Shown: positions 35,629 to 44,723 of the stretch, one piece after another
Numbering within the stretch: the stretch's first letter is position 1
Layout: the number at the start of each line of letters is the position of its first letter
Source: Dehalococcoidia bacterium
GTDB lineage: Bacteria > Chloroflexota > Dehalococcoidia > SZUA-161
DNA: 64,000 nucleotides
NCBI GenBank assembly: GCA_030619685.1
Contig: JAUXAX010000007.1
Location: 8,558 to 72,557 of the forward strand
Reading direction: 5' to 3'
Notes under the pieces: model-generated
Told to the model about the DNA's origin: nothing
The model's input: the letters and a program-made list of their open reading frames with translations, nothing else
Databases searched by the model: none
Program-made: the position numbers and the translations under genes

Positions 35629-35809
35629 AATACCGGGATTACCTCATCAAATTCAACGCGGTTCAGCTCCTTGTCGAGCCATTCTTTCATCTCATCGCTA
35701 AAGCTACAATTTCCAATTGCCTTTGTCAAGCATTGGGCTGACTGGATGACCCTCGAATAGACTCTCACTTCCGATGGTGCTAGAATAGGAAACGATTGAA
35801 CGGAGAGCC

Positions 35810-37285
35810 ATGAGCGAAGGAAAGGTTCGGGTGCGCTTCGCCCCCAGCCCAACCGGATACCCTCACATAGGGAATATCAGGACCGCCCTGTTTAACTGGC
35901 TCTTCGCCAGGCACAGAGGCGGCAGCTTTATCGTGCGCATCGAAGACACCGATGTCACCCGCAAGGTCAGGGGTGCCCTCGAAGCCATACTGGACAGCCT
36001 GCGCTGGCTAGGGATAGATTGGGACGAAGGGCCGGATGCAGGCGGTGACTACGGGCCCTACTTCCAGTCGCAGCGCCTGGACATCTACAAACAGATCGCC
36101 CAGCTCTTGCTAGCGGAAGACCATGCCTATCGCTGCTATTGCTCCCCGGAGCGGCTTGCCAGGATGCGCGCCGAAATGGCCCAGCGCAAGGAATCCACGC
36201 GCACCTACGACCGCTACTGTCGCAACCTGAGCCAGGAGGAGCGTAACAAACTCGAATCTCAGGGCATCACCCCTGTAGTTCGGTTCAAGACCCCCCTTGA
36301 GGGACAGACCAGCTTCAACGACCTGATTAGGGGAGAGGTGACCTTCGATAACAGCACCCTGGATGACTTCGTGCTCCTCAAGTCGGACGGATATCCCACC
36401 TATCACCTTGCTAATATAGCTGACGACCACCTGATGCAGGTCTCCCACGTACTTAGAGCCGATGAGTGGCTGTCGAGCACCCCGCGCCATATCCTGCTCT
36501 ACAGCGCCCTGGGGTATGAGCCACCACTGTTTGCGCACCTGCCTATGATCCTGGGAAGCGATCGCAGCAAGTTGAGTAAAAGGCACGGCGCTGCATCTAT
36601 CACTCAATATCGCGACCAGGGATACCTGCCGCAGGCGATGATGAACTTCCTCGCCCTGCTTGGCTGGTCGCTGGATGACCGCACCGAGCTCCTCAGCAGA
36701 GAGGAACTGGTGCGTCATTTCTCCTTAGAGCGCATCAGCAAGACCGGGGCTATCTTCAGTCACGATAAGCTTGAGTGGATGAATGGAGTCTACATCCGCA
36801 ACATGAGCACTGAGGAGCTGACGGAGCAGCTACTGCCCTTCCTGGAAAGAGACCTGCCCGAGGAAGTGGAGCGACCTATCTCACGGGAATATGTGCAGCA
36901 GATAACGCCGCTGATCCAGGAGCGGCTGACGTGTTTTGGTGACGCAGCCGAACACCACGGCTTTTTCTTCATTGATGAACTCGTTTATGATGCCGACCTG
37001 CTTCTGGGCAAGAACCTGACCAGGGAAGCTGCGGTGGCAGGTCTTGAAGCCGCCGTAGGGCGGCTTCAAGACCTGCCCTTCGACGCCTCATCGCTCGAAC
37101 TCGCGCTCCGTTCCCTCGCCGCCGAGCTGGGACTGAAAACGGGGGAATTCTTCGCCCTGCTGCGGGTGGCGACTACCGGGCGCACCGCCGCCCCACCCCT
37201 CTTCCAGACCATGGCAGTGCTGGGCAAAGACAGGTGCCTCAAGCGTATCAAGGTAGCACTCGATAGATTGCGTGGTAAACCCTAA
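35810..37285 (+). CDS. gltX: Glutamyl-tRNA synthetase
   Basis: A 491-aa GluRS with FAPSPTGYPHIGNIRTALF (HIGH region), RIEDTD, and DRSKLSKRHGA (KMSKS). A zinc-type CYC motif (YRCYCSPE) is at about residues 104-111. The C-terminal anticodon domain contains a perfect 42-bp palindrome (37036-37077) that is read in frame. GGAG precedes ATG 35810. Length is normal, so the palindrome either replaced or arose within a tolerant linker. Confidence 0.95.
   Translation: MSEGKVRVRFAPSPTGYPHIGNIRTALFNWLFARHRGGSFIVRIEDTDVTRKVRGALEAILDSLRWLGIDWDEGPDAGGDYGPYFQSQRLDIYKQIAQLLLAEDHAYRCYCSPERLARMRAEMAQRKESTRTYDRYCRNLSQEERNKLESQGITPVVRFKTPLEGQTSFNDLIRGEVTFDNSTLDDFVLLKSDGYPTYHLANIADDHLMQVSHVLRADEWLSSTPRHILLYSALGYEPPLFAHLPMILGSDRSKLSKRHGAASITQYRDQGYLPQAMMNFLALLGWSLDDRTELLSREELVRHFSLERISKTGAIFSHDKLEWMNGVYIRNMSTEELTEQLLPFLERDLPEEVERPISREYVQQITPLIQERLTCFGDAAEHHGFFFIDELVYDADLLLGKNLTREAAVAGLEAAVGRLQDLPFDASSLELALRSLAAELGLKTGEFFALLRVATTGRTAAPPLFQTMAVLGKDRCLKRIKVALDRLRGKP
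37036..37077. repeat. 42-bp perfect palindrome inside gltX
   Basis: GGCAGGTCTTGAAGCCGCC (37036-37054), a GTAG loop, and the exact reverse complement (37059-37077). It codes for 14 residues in frame (AGLEAAVGRLQDLP). Confidence 0.9.
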
Positions 37286-37453
37286 AGGGTGTTTAAAGGG
37301 ATAGCTTCCCCCTAAGAGTGACATTCCTTCTGCACCTCAAGCCCCTGATGGGGGTTCCATTACAGCCTTTTTGTGATATCATATACCGCAAGCGAGGCCC
37401 GTAGATGGGTCGAAACGGGAAACCCACCAACAAAAGAGTAGAGGAGGTATACA

Positions 37454-37660
37454 ATGGGCTTCTTTAGCTTCTTCGCTATCCTGTCTGCTATTCCCGCCTT
37501 CTTCTTCTGCGCCTGGATTGCCATGATGTTCTCGCGCGTCATTGGCCCGCATTTCAACGTAGAGAACATAGACTACCCTATGGCCATGGTGATGACCATA
37601 GGGCTCTGGCTGGTGGTTGCCCCTTTGGCCGCCACCGTCAGAAAGGGCAAAGGCCGCTAG
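37454..37660 (+). CDS. Small two-TM membrane protein (68 aa)
   Basis: GAGGAGG lies 7 nt before ATG 37454. Two hydrophobic helices (FFAILSAIPAFFFCAWIAMMF and AMVMTIGLWLVVAPLAATV) surround a short loop, with a basic C-terminus (RKGKGR). The strong ribosome-binding site supports a real gene. Function unknown. The leader (37400-37445) has a possible stem of GGGT/ACCC. Confidence 0.65.
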   Translation: MGFFSFFAILSAIPAFFFCAWIAMMFSRVIGPHFNVENIDYPMAMVMTIGLWLVVAPLAATVRKGKGR

Positions 37661-37705
37661 CGGGAAAAAGGGCTCCACAGACAATAGGGACCTTTGGCTG
37701 GATAA

Positions 37706-37972
37706 ATGGCCAATATGGAAAACAGATACCCGTCTCAACAGAAGGAAGGCTCCACGTACTGCTCCAAGCACAGGCGGTACTACAGGCCCGACCGTGGTTG
37801 CCCGATCTGCCGATACGAAGAATCCGTCCTTAGACACAGAAGCGGAGGCATTCCTCGGAGACAGAAGTGCCCAGTTTGTGGAGAGATGTCGCTTATCTGG
37901 TACCAGTGCAGTAATAGATGTGAATGCCTCAATCTCGAATGCAAGCTACAGCAGGCAGAGGCTGAGTACTAG
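37706..37972 (+). CDS. Small zinc-ribbon-like protein (88 aa)
   Basis: It carries two CxxC-type pairs: YCSKHRRYYRPDRGCPICRY and KCPVCGEMSLIWYQCSNRCECLNLEC, the pattern of one or two small zinc ribbons. It starts 46 nt after the membrane-protein gene, probably in the same transcript. The Shine-Dalgarno is weak. It could be a nucleic-acid- or protein-binding adaptor. Confidence 0.55.
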   Translation: MANMENRYPSQQKEGSTYCSKHRRYYRPDRGCPICRYEESVLRHRSGGIPRRQKCPVCGEMSLIWYQCSNRCECLNLECKLQQAEAEY

Positions 37973-39432
37973 CTTCCGGCGGTAGAAGTGCCACCCGCCT
38001 TGCCGGTGGATGAGCAAACGGCGAGGCAAAGGCTAATGGCTTTGCACAGCGCTGCCGTTGTGGGACCTAGGCTGAGGCCATGGAACCTTAAAAACGCTAG
38101 GTAAATATATTCCCGGTAGTATGCTGCCCGCTTCTCCCTCGTGCTTTCCCTAATACACTTTGTATACCAGAATGTACACACAGGAAGACAGATTGTCCTA
38201 CGTGGCGAACATGCGTTCCGAACGCTACCTGAATCGCTTTTTTATGTTAACCCCACGTCCCTCTTGTTTGGAACTTATGTTCCACCAGCTATGGGGCGCG
38301 CCTGCTTCGCATTCTATGCCCCCTTCCACCAGCCTAGACGCTCGCAGATGCAAAGAGGAGAGAGACACACACTCGCCACCACGACAAAACCGTCAGATGC
38401 TGATCTCAGAGCTTCTGGCGATTTGTTATGCCATCTTCTGCATTAGCCACCCTCAAGTTCCACAGTGGTTACCTCACTCGAGCCAGTTGTGTAGTCCGTC
38501 TTAGTGTCGTCCCAGAACTTCAGCGCAGCCACAGCTTGTCCCCTGGGTAGCGAGGTCCTGTGCCAGTCGAGCCATCAGCGACACAGCACGCCCTCGATAA
38601 CCCCAATAACCATCTTCACATCCGCTCGGTCTACCCCCAAAGAACAGCTAAAAAAGTCTTCCCCCCACGATTGACCACTTTTGACCACTAGCGCACACTC
38701 CTCTACTCACATTTTGCGCACAAATGCTGCACAAATTTCAAAACACTTGCATAATAGCCCACCGCAAGACTAGTGTTTTGACCTACTCAAACTGTTCATC
38801 CCAGCTCTAGATTAGCGCTACGATAAGGCCTGCGCTTCATATAGTTCCCTACCGATTATCGATCATCGCCACATTATCACAGCCATCTTCAAGTCTCTTT
38901 CCCACTAATATCTCCGAAAAAACTTATTAGAAGTGAATAATATCACACATTTTTGCCACCCTATGCATACTCCCTATCTTTCTCTTCCCAATCTTCCACC
39001 TTCTGTTGTAAGCTCTGCCTCTTGCTCCAGCTTTTCTTTTTTGCCCTGCCAATAGTTACTAGTCAATATCCTGAAGGTTGAGGCTGCCATTCACTTAGAG
39101 CATCCCTTGTTATCAATCGCCTTTTTGTGACCTTGCTGATGACCATCATTCACAAAAGGGGGAGCCCTTACCACTAGGTGTGGAGACCTCCAGAAGATGC
39201 AGGCATGCCCTTCATGTAATGGAGATTGGTGGCCAGCCCTTTTCCTTTCTCGCCCGAACCATTGTGACTGCGTTGTGGTTCACATTTCTTGACCTTGTTA
39301 CGACGAAACATTGAGCGAGTTTGAGCTTTCGTTCAACATACCATGATGGAATATGTCTGCTATCCCAGACACCCTCCTATGCACTGATTCGTCTTGACAC
39401 AAGTGATATAATCTCGGCAAAGGGGGTGCAAA
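37973..39432. other. 1.4-kb gene desert
   Basis: No intact gene is supported. Two overlapping plus-strand frames (38141-38504) have no ribosome-binding site or family-like sequence. The second half is AT-rich and full of stops. I looked for tRNA, RNase P, tmRNA and SRP RNA signatures and saw none. It may be a decayed island. Confidence 0.45.
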
Positions 39433-40281
39433 ATGCTGGAAACCAGGGTTACCACTATTAGGAAAGCAAAAGCATCCATCCAAGACGAGAAAGTGAAGAG
39501 CAGGAAAAGGAGGAAAAAATCTCCGATAATGGAGGAGTATGAAGGATATCTGAAGAAACTGGAACGCGGGAAGGCGATAGGGTTTGCTCTCAAGGAAGGC
39601 GACAAATACCAGACTATAAAGTATAGGCTCAACAATGCCGCCAAATCACTGGGCATAAAGAACCTCAAGATAGAACGTGCCAGCAACAAGGTTGTCTTCT
39701 ACAAAGAGGTAAGACCTCGCACCCGGAAAGTGGTGCAACACAAAGCAGAAGTCTCGCCCCTACAGGACGAGAGCAAAGAAGAACAGTATTTGTACGAATC
39801 TGAATATCAACCGGAACCTGAAGCTGAACCTGCACGCCCAGACACACCTGCAACTCAATCTGCGTTTGCAGCTACAGCCGCACAGGATTTGACGGATACG
39901 CCGACTTCTGCCCCGATGCCTGAACAAGAAGAAGAGCTTCTGGCCTTCGATTTCGATGAGGAGTGGGAAGAACCGATGGTACATGGGCAGAAAACTTGTG
40001 AAGCTAGAATAGAGAGGTACGCCGGCACCACTTTTGAGGCTTTCGGCTATCCGTTTGTTATCACGAAGGCCGAACAGCTGGCATTGGGTGATATCTCACA
40101 GAAGTTGTTCAAGCAGCACGGTTTTTTCAGCCCGAGAGAATTCCAAGAGGTTTGGAAGCAGCGCCATGAAGGAGTGTTTGACCCAGAGCAGAAGGCTTGG
40201 TTGCACCATTTCAGGAGAGGGTTTGACACCCCGATTGAACCGGATTCCGACGTATACCCTGAACCCGAAGTCCAAGATTGA
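39433..40281 (+). CDS. Two-part protein: basic N-terminal domain plus C-terminal ASCH domain
   Basis: A 282-aa protein. Residues 1-100 are highly basic (KSRKRRKKSP), followed by a small folded region (YEGYLKKLERGKAIGFALKEGDKYQTIKYRLNNAAKSLG) that resembles DNA- or RNA-binding segments. Residues 105-170 are an acidic, Pro-rich linker. From about 175, EEWEEPMVHGQKTCEARIERYAGTTFEAFGYPFVITKAEQLALGDISQKL and PREFQEVWKQRH fit an ASCH (PUA-like) domain. GGGGG precedes ATG 39433. It probably binds modified nucleotides or RNA. It is isolated beside the gene desert, which suggests mobile origin. Confidence 0.65.
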   Translation: MLETRVTTIRKAKASIQDEKVKSRKRRKKSPIMEEYEGYLKKLERGKAIGFALKEGDKYQTIKYRLNNAAKSLGIKNLKIERASNKVVFYKEVRPRTRKVVQHKAEVSPLQDESKEEQYLYESEYQPEPEAEPARPDTPATQSAFAATAAQDLTDTPTSAPMPEQEEELLAFDFDEEWEEPMVHGQKTCEARIERYAGTTFEAFGYPFVITKAEQLALGDISQKLFKQHGFFSPREFQEVWKQRHEGVFDPEQKAWLHHFRRGFDTPIEPDSDVYPEPEVQD

Positions 40282-40495
40282 CTGAGCGGCCTTGGAAGTC
40301 AGCCGTAATACGCGATGGAAAAGAAGTCAGCACGGAGGTCAGCGGGGCACCCATCCCCCCAACGATTCCGTGGCGTAGTCTCAGAAGCCCTAGAATCAAA
40401 ATCTGGGGCTTTTTGATGCTTGAGTATATGCCGTGTGCCATTGGCATTCTAGGGGAACACAGCAAAAGGAAAACGAAACCAAAGAAAAAGGAGGG

Positions 40496-40524
40496 TTGCT
40501 GCAGAAACGCCTACGTGTTATAAT
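40496..40524 (+). promoter_or_regulatory. Sigma-70-type promoter for the tRNA-Gln/tRNA-Glu pair
   Basis: TTGCTG (40496-40501) and TATAAT (40519-40524) are separated by 17 bp. The tRNA-Gln 5' end is 22 nt further on. Confidence 0.65.
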
Positions 40525-40546
40525 TCAGTCTCGACCGAGGCTTCGG

Positions 40547-40617
40547 TGGGGATTAGTCTAGCGGTAGGACAGCGGACTCTGGATCCGTAGGCCCAGGTTC
40601 GAATCCTGGATCCCCAG
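40547..40617 (+). tRNA. tRNA-Gln (anticodon CTG)
   Basis: The acceptor arms TGGGGAT/ATCCCCA close a full cloverleaf. The anticodon stem GCGGA/TCCGT holds the loop CTCTGGA, giving CTG, and the T arm CCAGG-TTCGAAT-CCTGG is normal. The U1-A72 pair is typical of tRNA-Gln. CCA is not encoded. Confidence 0.93.
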
Positions 40618-40644
40618 CTTTTCTCATGTCCGGAGTGCAAGAAT

Positions 40645-40721
40645 GGCGCATTCGTCTAGCGGCCCAGGACACCGCCCTCTCAAGGCGGAGATCAGGGGTT
40701 CGAATCCCCTATGCGCTACCA
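40645..40721 (+). tRNA. tRNA-Glu (anticodon CTC)
   Basis: Acceptor GGCGCAT/ATGCGCT, anticodon stem CCGCC/GGCGG with loop CTCTCAA (anticodon CTC), T arm GGGG-TTCGAAT-CCCC. The 3' ACCA is encoded. It lies 27 nt after tRNA-Gln, in the same transcript. Confidence 0.93.
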
Positions 40722-40741
40722 TTAATTGAATAGGGTGGTAT

Positions 40742-41053
40742 ATGAGCGACATATTGGATGAAGCTGCTGCCGTGGTGCAGTGCAAGGAGTGCCCCTGGTA
40801 TAAATCCTGCGTAATGCCGATGAGGTTCACCATGGACGACATCAGAAGGCAGTTGCCAAGCTCATCCTTCACTACCGATGATGCCACCATGTCCAGGTAT
40901 TTTGCTGAACTCGCCGCAGCGACGCAGAATTTCCTCCTCGAGGGCTGCCCCGTCTTCATCCAACGGCTGAGGGCCAGCCCCAAACTTGCAGAGCGGATCA
41001 AGCGGATGATGCAAAGTTGGGGAGGGGAAGAGGAGCCCGGCTCCCAGACTTAA
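40742..41053 (+). CDS. Hypothetical 103-aa cysteine-containing protein
   Basis: It starts 20 nt after tRNA-Glu. The N-terminus holds QCKECPWYKSCVMPMRF, a C-x2-C-x5-C pattern that could bind zinc or an Fe-S cluster. The rest is helical (SRYFAELAAATQNFLLEGCPVFIQRL). Codon use and composition look real. Function unknown. Confidence 0.6.
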   Translation: MSDILDEAAAVVQCKECPWYKSCVMPMRFTMDDIRRQLPSSSFTTDDATMSRYFAELAAATQNFLLEGCPVFIQRLRASPKLAERIKRMMQSWGGEEEPGSQT

Positions 41054-41156
41054 GGCTCTTGTCCCTACCGATTCTGCCAGGCCCTCGGGCGCAAGGCTGT
41101 GTCACATCTTTATGGCCACCGCCACAACCCAAGTCTTCCCGCTATCGCCGACATGA

Positions 41157-41162
41157 TATAAT
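41157..41162 (+). promoter_or_regulatory. -10 element upstream of the ABC transporter genes
   Basis: A perfect TATAAT lies 35 nt before the ATG. The -35 region is poor, so the promoter call is tentative. Confidence 0.35.
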
Positions 41163-41196
41163 AGAGTCCGCGACTGCACCTAGGCATAGGAGCACT

Positions 41197-41886
41197 ATGA
41201 TCGAACTGCACGATGTCTGGCGGCTGTACCGCATGGGTGACGAGACAATCAACGCCCTGGCCGGCATCGACCTGGAGGTCAGCCAGGGGGAATTCGTAGC
41301 CATCGTCGGCCCCTCAGGATCAGGCAAGAGCACTCTCCTTAACATTATCGGAGGACTTGATTCCCCCACCATGGGGAGAATCGAGGTCGATGGGCAGGAC
41401 TTGGGCAAAGCCAGCGACAGAGAGCTCTCCTTATATCGCAACAAGAAGGTGGGCTTCATTTTTCAAACCTTCAATCTGCAACCCATTTATACCGCCTTGG
41501 AGAATGTGTCTCTACCCCTAGTGTTTGCCAAAGTCCCTCTACGGAGGCGCAAGCAAATAGCCAGGGAGGTCATGGAAACTCTAGCGCTATCGGACCGTCT
41601 GCGGCACAAGCCAAATCAGCTTTCAGGGGGAGAGAGGCAACGGGTCGCCATCGCCCGTGCGCTGGTAAACGAACCCAAGATCCTGCTCGCTGATGAGCCT
41701 ACGGGAAACCTCGACAGCAAGACTGGCGAACAAATCATGGAGCTATTGACTCGATTGAATAAGGAGAGGGAGATAACGCTTTTGCTGGTTACCCATGACC
41801 TGAAAACCGCCGGCCATGCTGATCGCATGTTGCAAATGCACGATGGCCAAATAGCTGAGACTGTTGATAGAAGGCAAGTGTTGTGA
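41197..41886 (+). CDS. ABC transporter ATP-binding protein (MacB/LolD type)
   Basis: A 229-aa ATPase: Walker A VGPSGSGKSTL, Q loop FIFQTFNLQP, signature LSGGERQRVAIARAL, Walker B ILLADEPTGNLDSKTGE, H loop LLVTHD. ATG 41197 with AGGAG 4 nt upstream is the start; the longer frame upstream is spurious. Its end overlaps the permease GTG by 4 bp, so the two subunits are coupled. MacB-type pairs drive mechanotransmission for export of lipids, peptides or drugs. Confidence 0.93.
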   Translation: MIELHDVWRLYRMGDETINALAGIDLEVSQGEFVAIVGPSGSGKSTLLNIIGGLDSPTMGRIEVDGQDLGKASDRELSLYRNKKVGFIFQTFNLQPIYTALENVSLPLVFAKVPLRRRKQIAREVMETLALSDRLRHKPNQLSGGERQRVAIARALVNEPKILLADEPTGNLDSKTGEQIMELLTRLNKEREITLLLVTHDLKTAGHADRMLQMHDGQIAETVDRRQVL

Positions 41887-43190
41887 GGTTCTTAGACCTT
41901 TTACGCAGCACCTTTTCCAACCTGAGGCGCAGGAAGCTGCGCAGTTTCCTGACCATCTTCGCTGTAGTCATCGGAGCATCCTTAGTATCACTGCTGGTCT
42001 CACTGGGAATCGGAACCAAGGACTTCCTCATTGCCCAGATCAGAGCGACCATACCCCCTGATGTAGTGATAGTTGCTTTCAACCCCAAGGCATTTGACAT
42101 AGGCATTGGCGGTCCAGGCTTCGGCGGTAGTCCGCGGGAAGTATCCGACGACGAAGGCAGCCCTTTTTCGTTCAGGCCGTTGACGCTGGAAAATATCGAA
42201 GCTGTGGAGGCTCTTGAGCATGTAGAGCAAATAGACCCCTATGTAATGCTAGAGGCAGAGTCGGTCAAATTGCAAGGCTCAGACAGGAGTTTCCGAACAG
42301 AGCTCAGGGCCATGCCGCAGTACCAGGTAGAAAGTACGGATCTTGTGGCAGGAAGGCATCTCACGGAGCAGTCTCGGGGGGAATGCATCATCGCCAATCA
42401 GTACCTCGACTCCTTCGGCTTAGAGCAGCCGGGGGATGCCTTGGGGCAAGAGGTAATAGTACGAGTCAGGCAAGTGACTAGCTGGATAGGGCTTCCCAGC
42501 GAAACCAAGGACTACAGCTTTGAGATAGTGGGGGTAACCGAGAAAACGCTGATATCAACTCAGGTCATAATCTCCATCGAGGAAGGCAAGGAGATTTCCC
42601 GCTTTTGGGCGGATAACCCCGACTGGTACACCGATGATATACCTCCTGCCATTCTACAAGTAAAGACAGAGGGCAGCCAGTATACTGACCAGGTAGCTCA
42701 GGCAGTTGAAGACCTCGGTCTGGGAGCGATGACAGCCGAAGAGGTGTTGGGGCTTGTTGGCACCATCTTTATTATCATTCAAGCAGTGCTCAGCGCCTTC
42801 GGGCTGATCGCGTTGGGAGTCGCCTCACTGGGGATCATCAATACCTTGATCATGGCCATCCATGAGCGTACCAGGGAGATCGGGGTGATGAAGGCAGTAG
42901 GGGCGTCCAGGAGTACAATTCGTCTGCTGTTCACAATAGAAGGGGTGATCATCGGTTTTCTAGGAGGAGCTATTGGCGTGGGCATCGGCTATGGCCTTGG
43001 CCTTGCCATCAACAAGATTTCTCACGCCACCTTCCTCAAGGACTTCGAGACGTTTAATATCTCCGCATTCCCGTGGTGGCTGATTGTGGGGGTCATCGCT
43101 CTGAGCACTATAATCGCCCTCGTAGCTACACTCTATCCAGCCTATCGAGCTTCGAGGCTCGACCCCATCGAGGCATTGAGATACGAATAA
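41883..43190 (+). CDS. MacB/FtsX-type ABC transporter permease
   Basis: A 435-aa protein with TM1 at residues 17-42 (LRSFLTIFAVVIGASLVSLLVSLGIGT), a large MacB-like extracytoplasmic domain (about 50-285), then three TM helices in the FtsX domain (AVLSAFGLIALGVASLGIINTL, EGVIIGFLGGAIGVGIGYGLG, WWLIVGVIALSTIIALVATLYPA) and the family ending ASRLDPIEALRYE. The GTG start overlaps the ATPase stop. It is a half transporter that functions as a dimer. No membrane-fusion partner is adjacent. Confidence 0.92.
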   Translation: MRFLDLLRSTFSNLRRRKLRSFLTIFAVVIGASLVSLLVSLGIGTKDFLIAQIRATIPPDVVIVAFNPKAFDIGIGGPGFGGSPREVSDDEGSPFSFRPLTLENIEAVEALEHVEQIDPYVMLEAESVKLQGSDRSFRTELRAMPQYQVESTDLVAGRHLTEQSRGECIIANQYLDSFGLEQPGDALGQEVIVRVRQVTSWIGLPSETKDYSFEIVGVTEKTLISTQVIISIEEGKEISRFWADNPDWYTDDIPPAILQVKTEGSQYTDQVAQAVEDLGLGAMTAEEVLGLVGTIFIIIQAVLSAFGLIALGVASLGIINTLIMAIHERTREIGVMKAVGASRSTIRLLFTIEGVIIGFLGGAIGVGIGYGLGLAINKISHATFLKDFETFNISAFPWWLIVGVIALSTIIALVATLYPAYRASRLDPIEALRYE

Positions 43191-43333
43191 GACTTATATG
43201 GCTGCGGCACAGTAAGATTAAACCTTTCCACCAATCTAATAGAAGTGGGGCTTCCTTCGCCACGCTCGATACAGCGTGAAGGAACCCTCACCTCTCAGGC
43301 TAGCAAACATCATCAACCAACTAGGAGAATGAG

Positions 43334-43813
43334 TTGAGCTCAGAAGGTGAAAGCCAGGCACCGATAGTGCTAAGACCCATCGCCACCGTCAAGAACGACG
43401 TCAAGGAGGTAGGAAAGCGCGACTGGGCCCAGGTAGTGTCCGAGCTTGTGTTCGATGCCAGCTCCAAGGATGCTATGGATGGCCTGGAGGATTTCTCCCA
43501 CATAATAGTGCTTTTCTGGATGCATCGGTCTCCTGCTTGGGAATGTTCTATGTCCAAAACCCACCCACAAATGAGGCCAGACCTGCCTCTGATTGGGGTG
43601 TTAGCCACCCGTTCTCCAGTCAGGCCCAACCCACTGGGCCTGGCAGTGGTGAGGCTCCTGGAGCGAAGAGGGAATGTGCTTAGGGTTGAGGGGCTCGATG
43701 CCATCGATGGCACACCGGTAGTGGATATTAAGCCCTATCTCCCTAACGACTCGGCCGCCCAAGCCAGAGTGCCCGATTGGGTGCACAAATTGCACCAGTC
43801 TGACACAAAGTGA
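43334..43813 (+). CDS. trmO: TsaA/TrmO-type tRNA methyltransferase
   Basis: A 159-aa protein of the YaeB/TsaA family, which N6-methylates threonylcarbamoyl-adenosine 37 in tRNA-Thr. It shows PIATVKNDVKEV at the N-terminus, GLEDFSHIIVLFWMHR, and the hallmark GVLATRSPVRPNPLGLAVVRLLER plus VVDIKPYLP. Start is TTG 43334 after AGGAG. Some homologues instead act in other modifications, but the core motif is clear. Confidence 0.88.
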   Translation: MSSEGESQAPIVLRPIATVKNDVKEVGKRDWAQVVSELVFDASSKDAMDGLEDFSHIIVLFWMHRSPAWECSMSKTHPQMRPDLPLIGVLATRSPVRPNPLGLAVVRLLERRGNVLRVEGLDAIDGTPVVDIKPYLPNDSAAQARVPDWVHKLHQSDTK

Positions 43814-43834
43814 CCTCTTGAGACCGACAAGGTT

Positions 43835-44536
43835 ATGGCTGGTATAGAATACCCAGAATCAGATGTTAGTGAAGGTGCCGATCGCCCTTTAAGGCAACAA
43901 CTAGCTGAAGTCTACCGTCTTCTCCTCGATCGCTACGGGCCGCAGCAGTGGTGGCCAGCAGATGCCCCCTTCGAGGTTATCGTGGGCGCTATCCTCACCC
44001 AATCTGCGGCCTGGGGAAATGTGGAGAAAGCCATTTTCAACCTCAAACAGGCAGCAGCCTTGACCCCTGTCTCCCTTCGCAAGCTTCCCCTCGACGAGCT
44101 TGCGGAACTCATCTACCCATCCGGTTACTACAATGCCAAGGCGCTAAAGATCAAATCGTTCGTCGAACACCTGGGGGATGCTCACCAAGACTCTCTGGAG
44201 AAACTGTTCTCCCTCGATGTTCCCAGCCTCCGTAGAGAGCTTCTCACCATCCACGGCATAGGCCCAGAAACGGCGGACTCGATAATCCTCTATGCTGCAC
44301 GGAAGCCGATATTCGTTATCGACGCCTACACCAGACGCATACTCTCCCGGCTGGAGCTCAGCCCACCGCGAAACGACTACTCCGCTTTCCAAGAGCTATT
44401 CACGCAAAACTTGCCCACCGAAGAGAAGCTGTTCAATGAATACCACGCTCTCCTCGTCCGCCACGGTAAGGAGGTATGCAAGAGGGTTCCCCTTTGCGAT
44501 CAATGTTGTTTGAGAAGCATTTGCCTTTACCGGTAG
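43835..44536 (+). CDS. Endonuclease III-like DNA glycosylase (HhH-GPD, Fe-S)
   Basis: A 233-aa protein with the HhH motif LLTIHGIGPETADSIILYA and catalytic Asp in FVIDAYTRRIL. Four cysteines at the C-terminus (C-x5-C-x2-C-x5-C, CKRVPLCDQCCLRSIC) bind a [4Fe-4S] cluster. The Lys of bifunctional Nth enzymes (GxGxKTA) is Glu here (GIGPETA), so it is likely a monofunctional glycosylase of the HhH2/MIG type. It follows trmO with a 21-nt gap. Confidence 0.88.
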   Translation: MAGIEYPESDVSEGADRPLRQQLAEVYRLLLDRYGPQQWWPADAPFEVIVGAILTQSAAWGNVEKAIFNLKQAAALTPVSLRKLPLDELAELIYPSGYYNAKALKIKSFVEHLGDAHQDSLEKLFSLDVPSLRRELLTIHGIGPETADSIILYAARKPIFVIDAYTRRILSRLELSPPRNDYSAFQELFTQNLPTEEKLFNEYHALLVRHGKEVCKRVPLCDQCCLRSICLYR

Positions 44537-44723
44537 CGGTGGATTCGAACTCCCAGACCCTATTGGAGCGAGCAGGTGGAATGATGAAGAAGCGTCCCTT
44601 TTAAACTGTTAGCTGCATGCCATCGTAGGCAAAGCGGTTTGGGGATGACCATGCACCCCCCGGAGCCCAAGATGGTCCATTTCATGGGATACAAAAAGAC
44701 GTCTTTGCTTTCGCGGATTCAGG

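Noticed and set aside
38141..38504. Two overlapping plus-strand ORFs in the gene desert
   Set aside because: No ribosome-binding sites, unusual composition and no recognisable pattern.
41017..41196. N-terminal extension of the ABC ATPase
   Set aside because: The extension has no family similarity, overlaps the upstream gene end, and ATG 41197 has a good ribosome-binding site.
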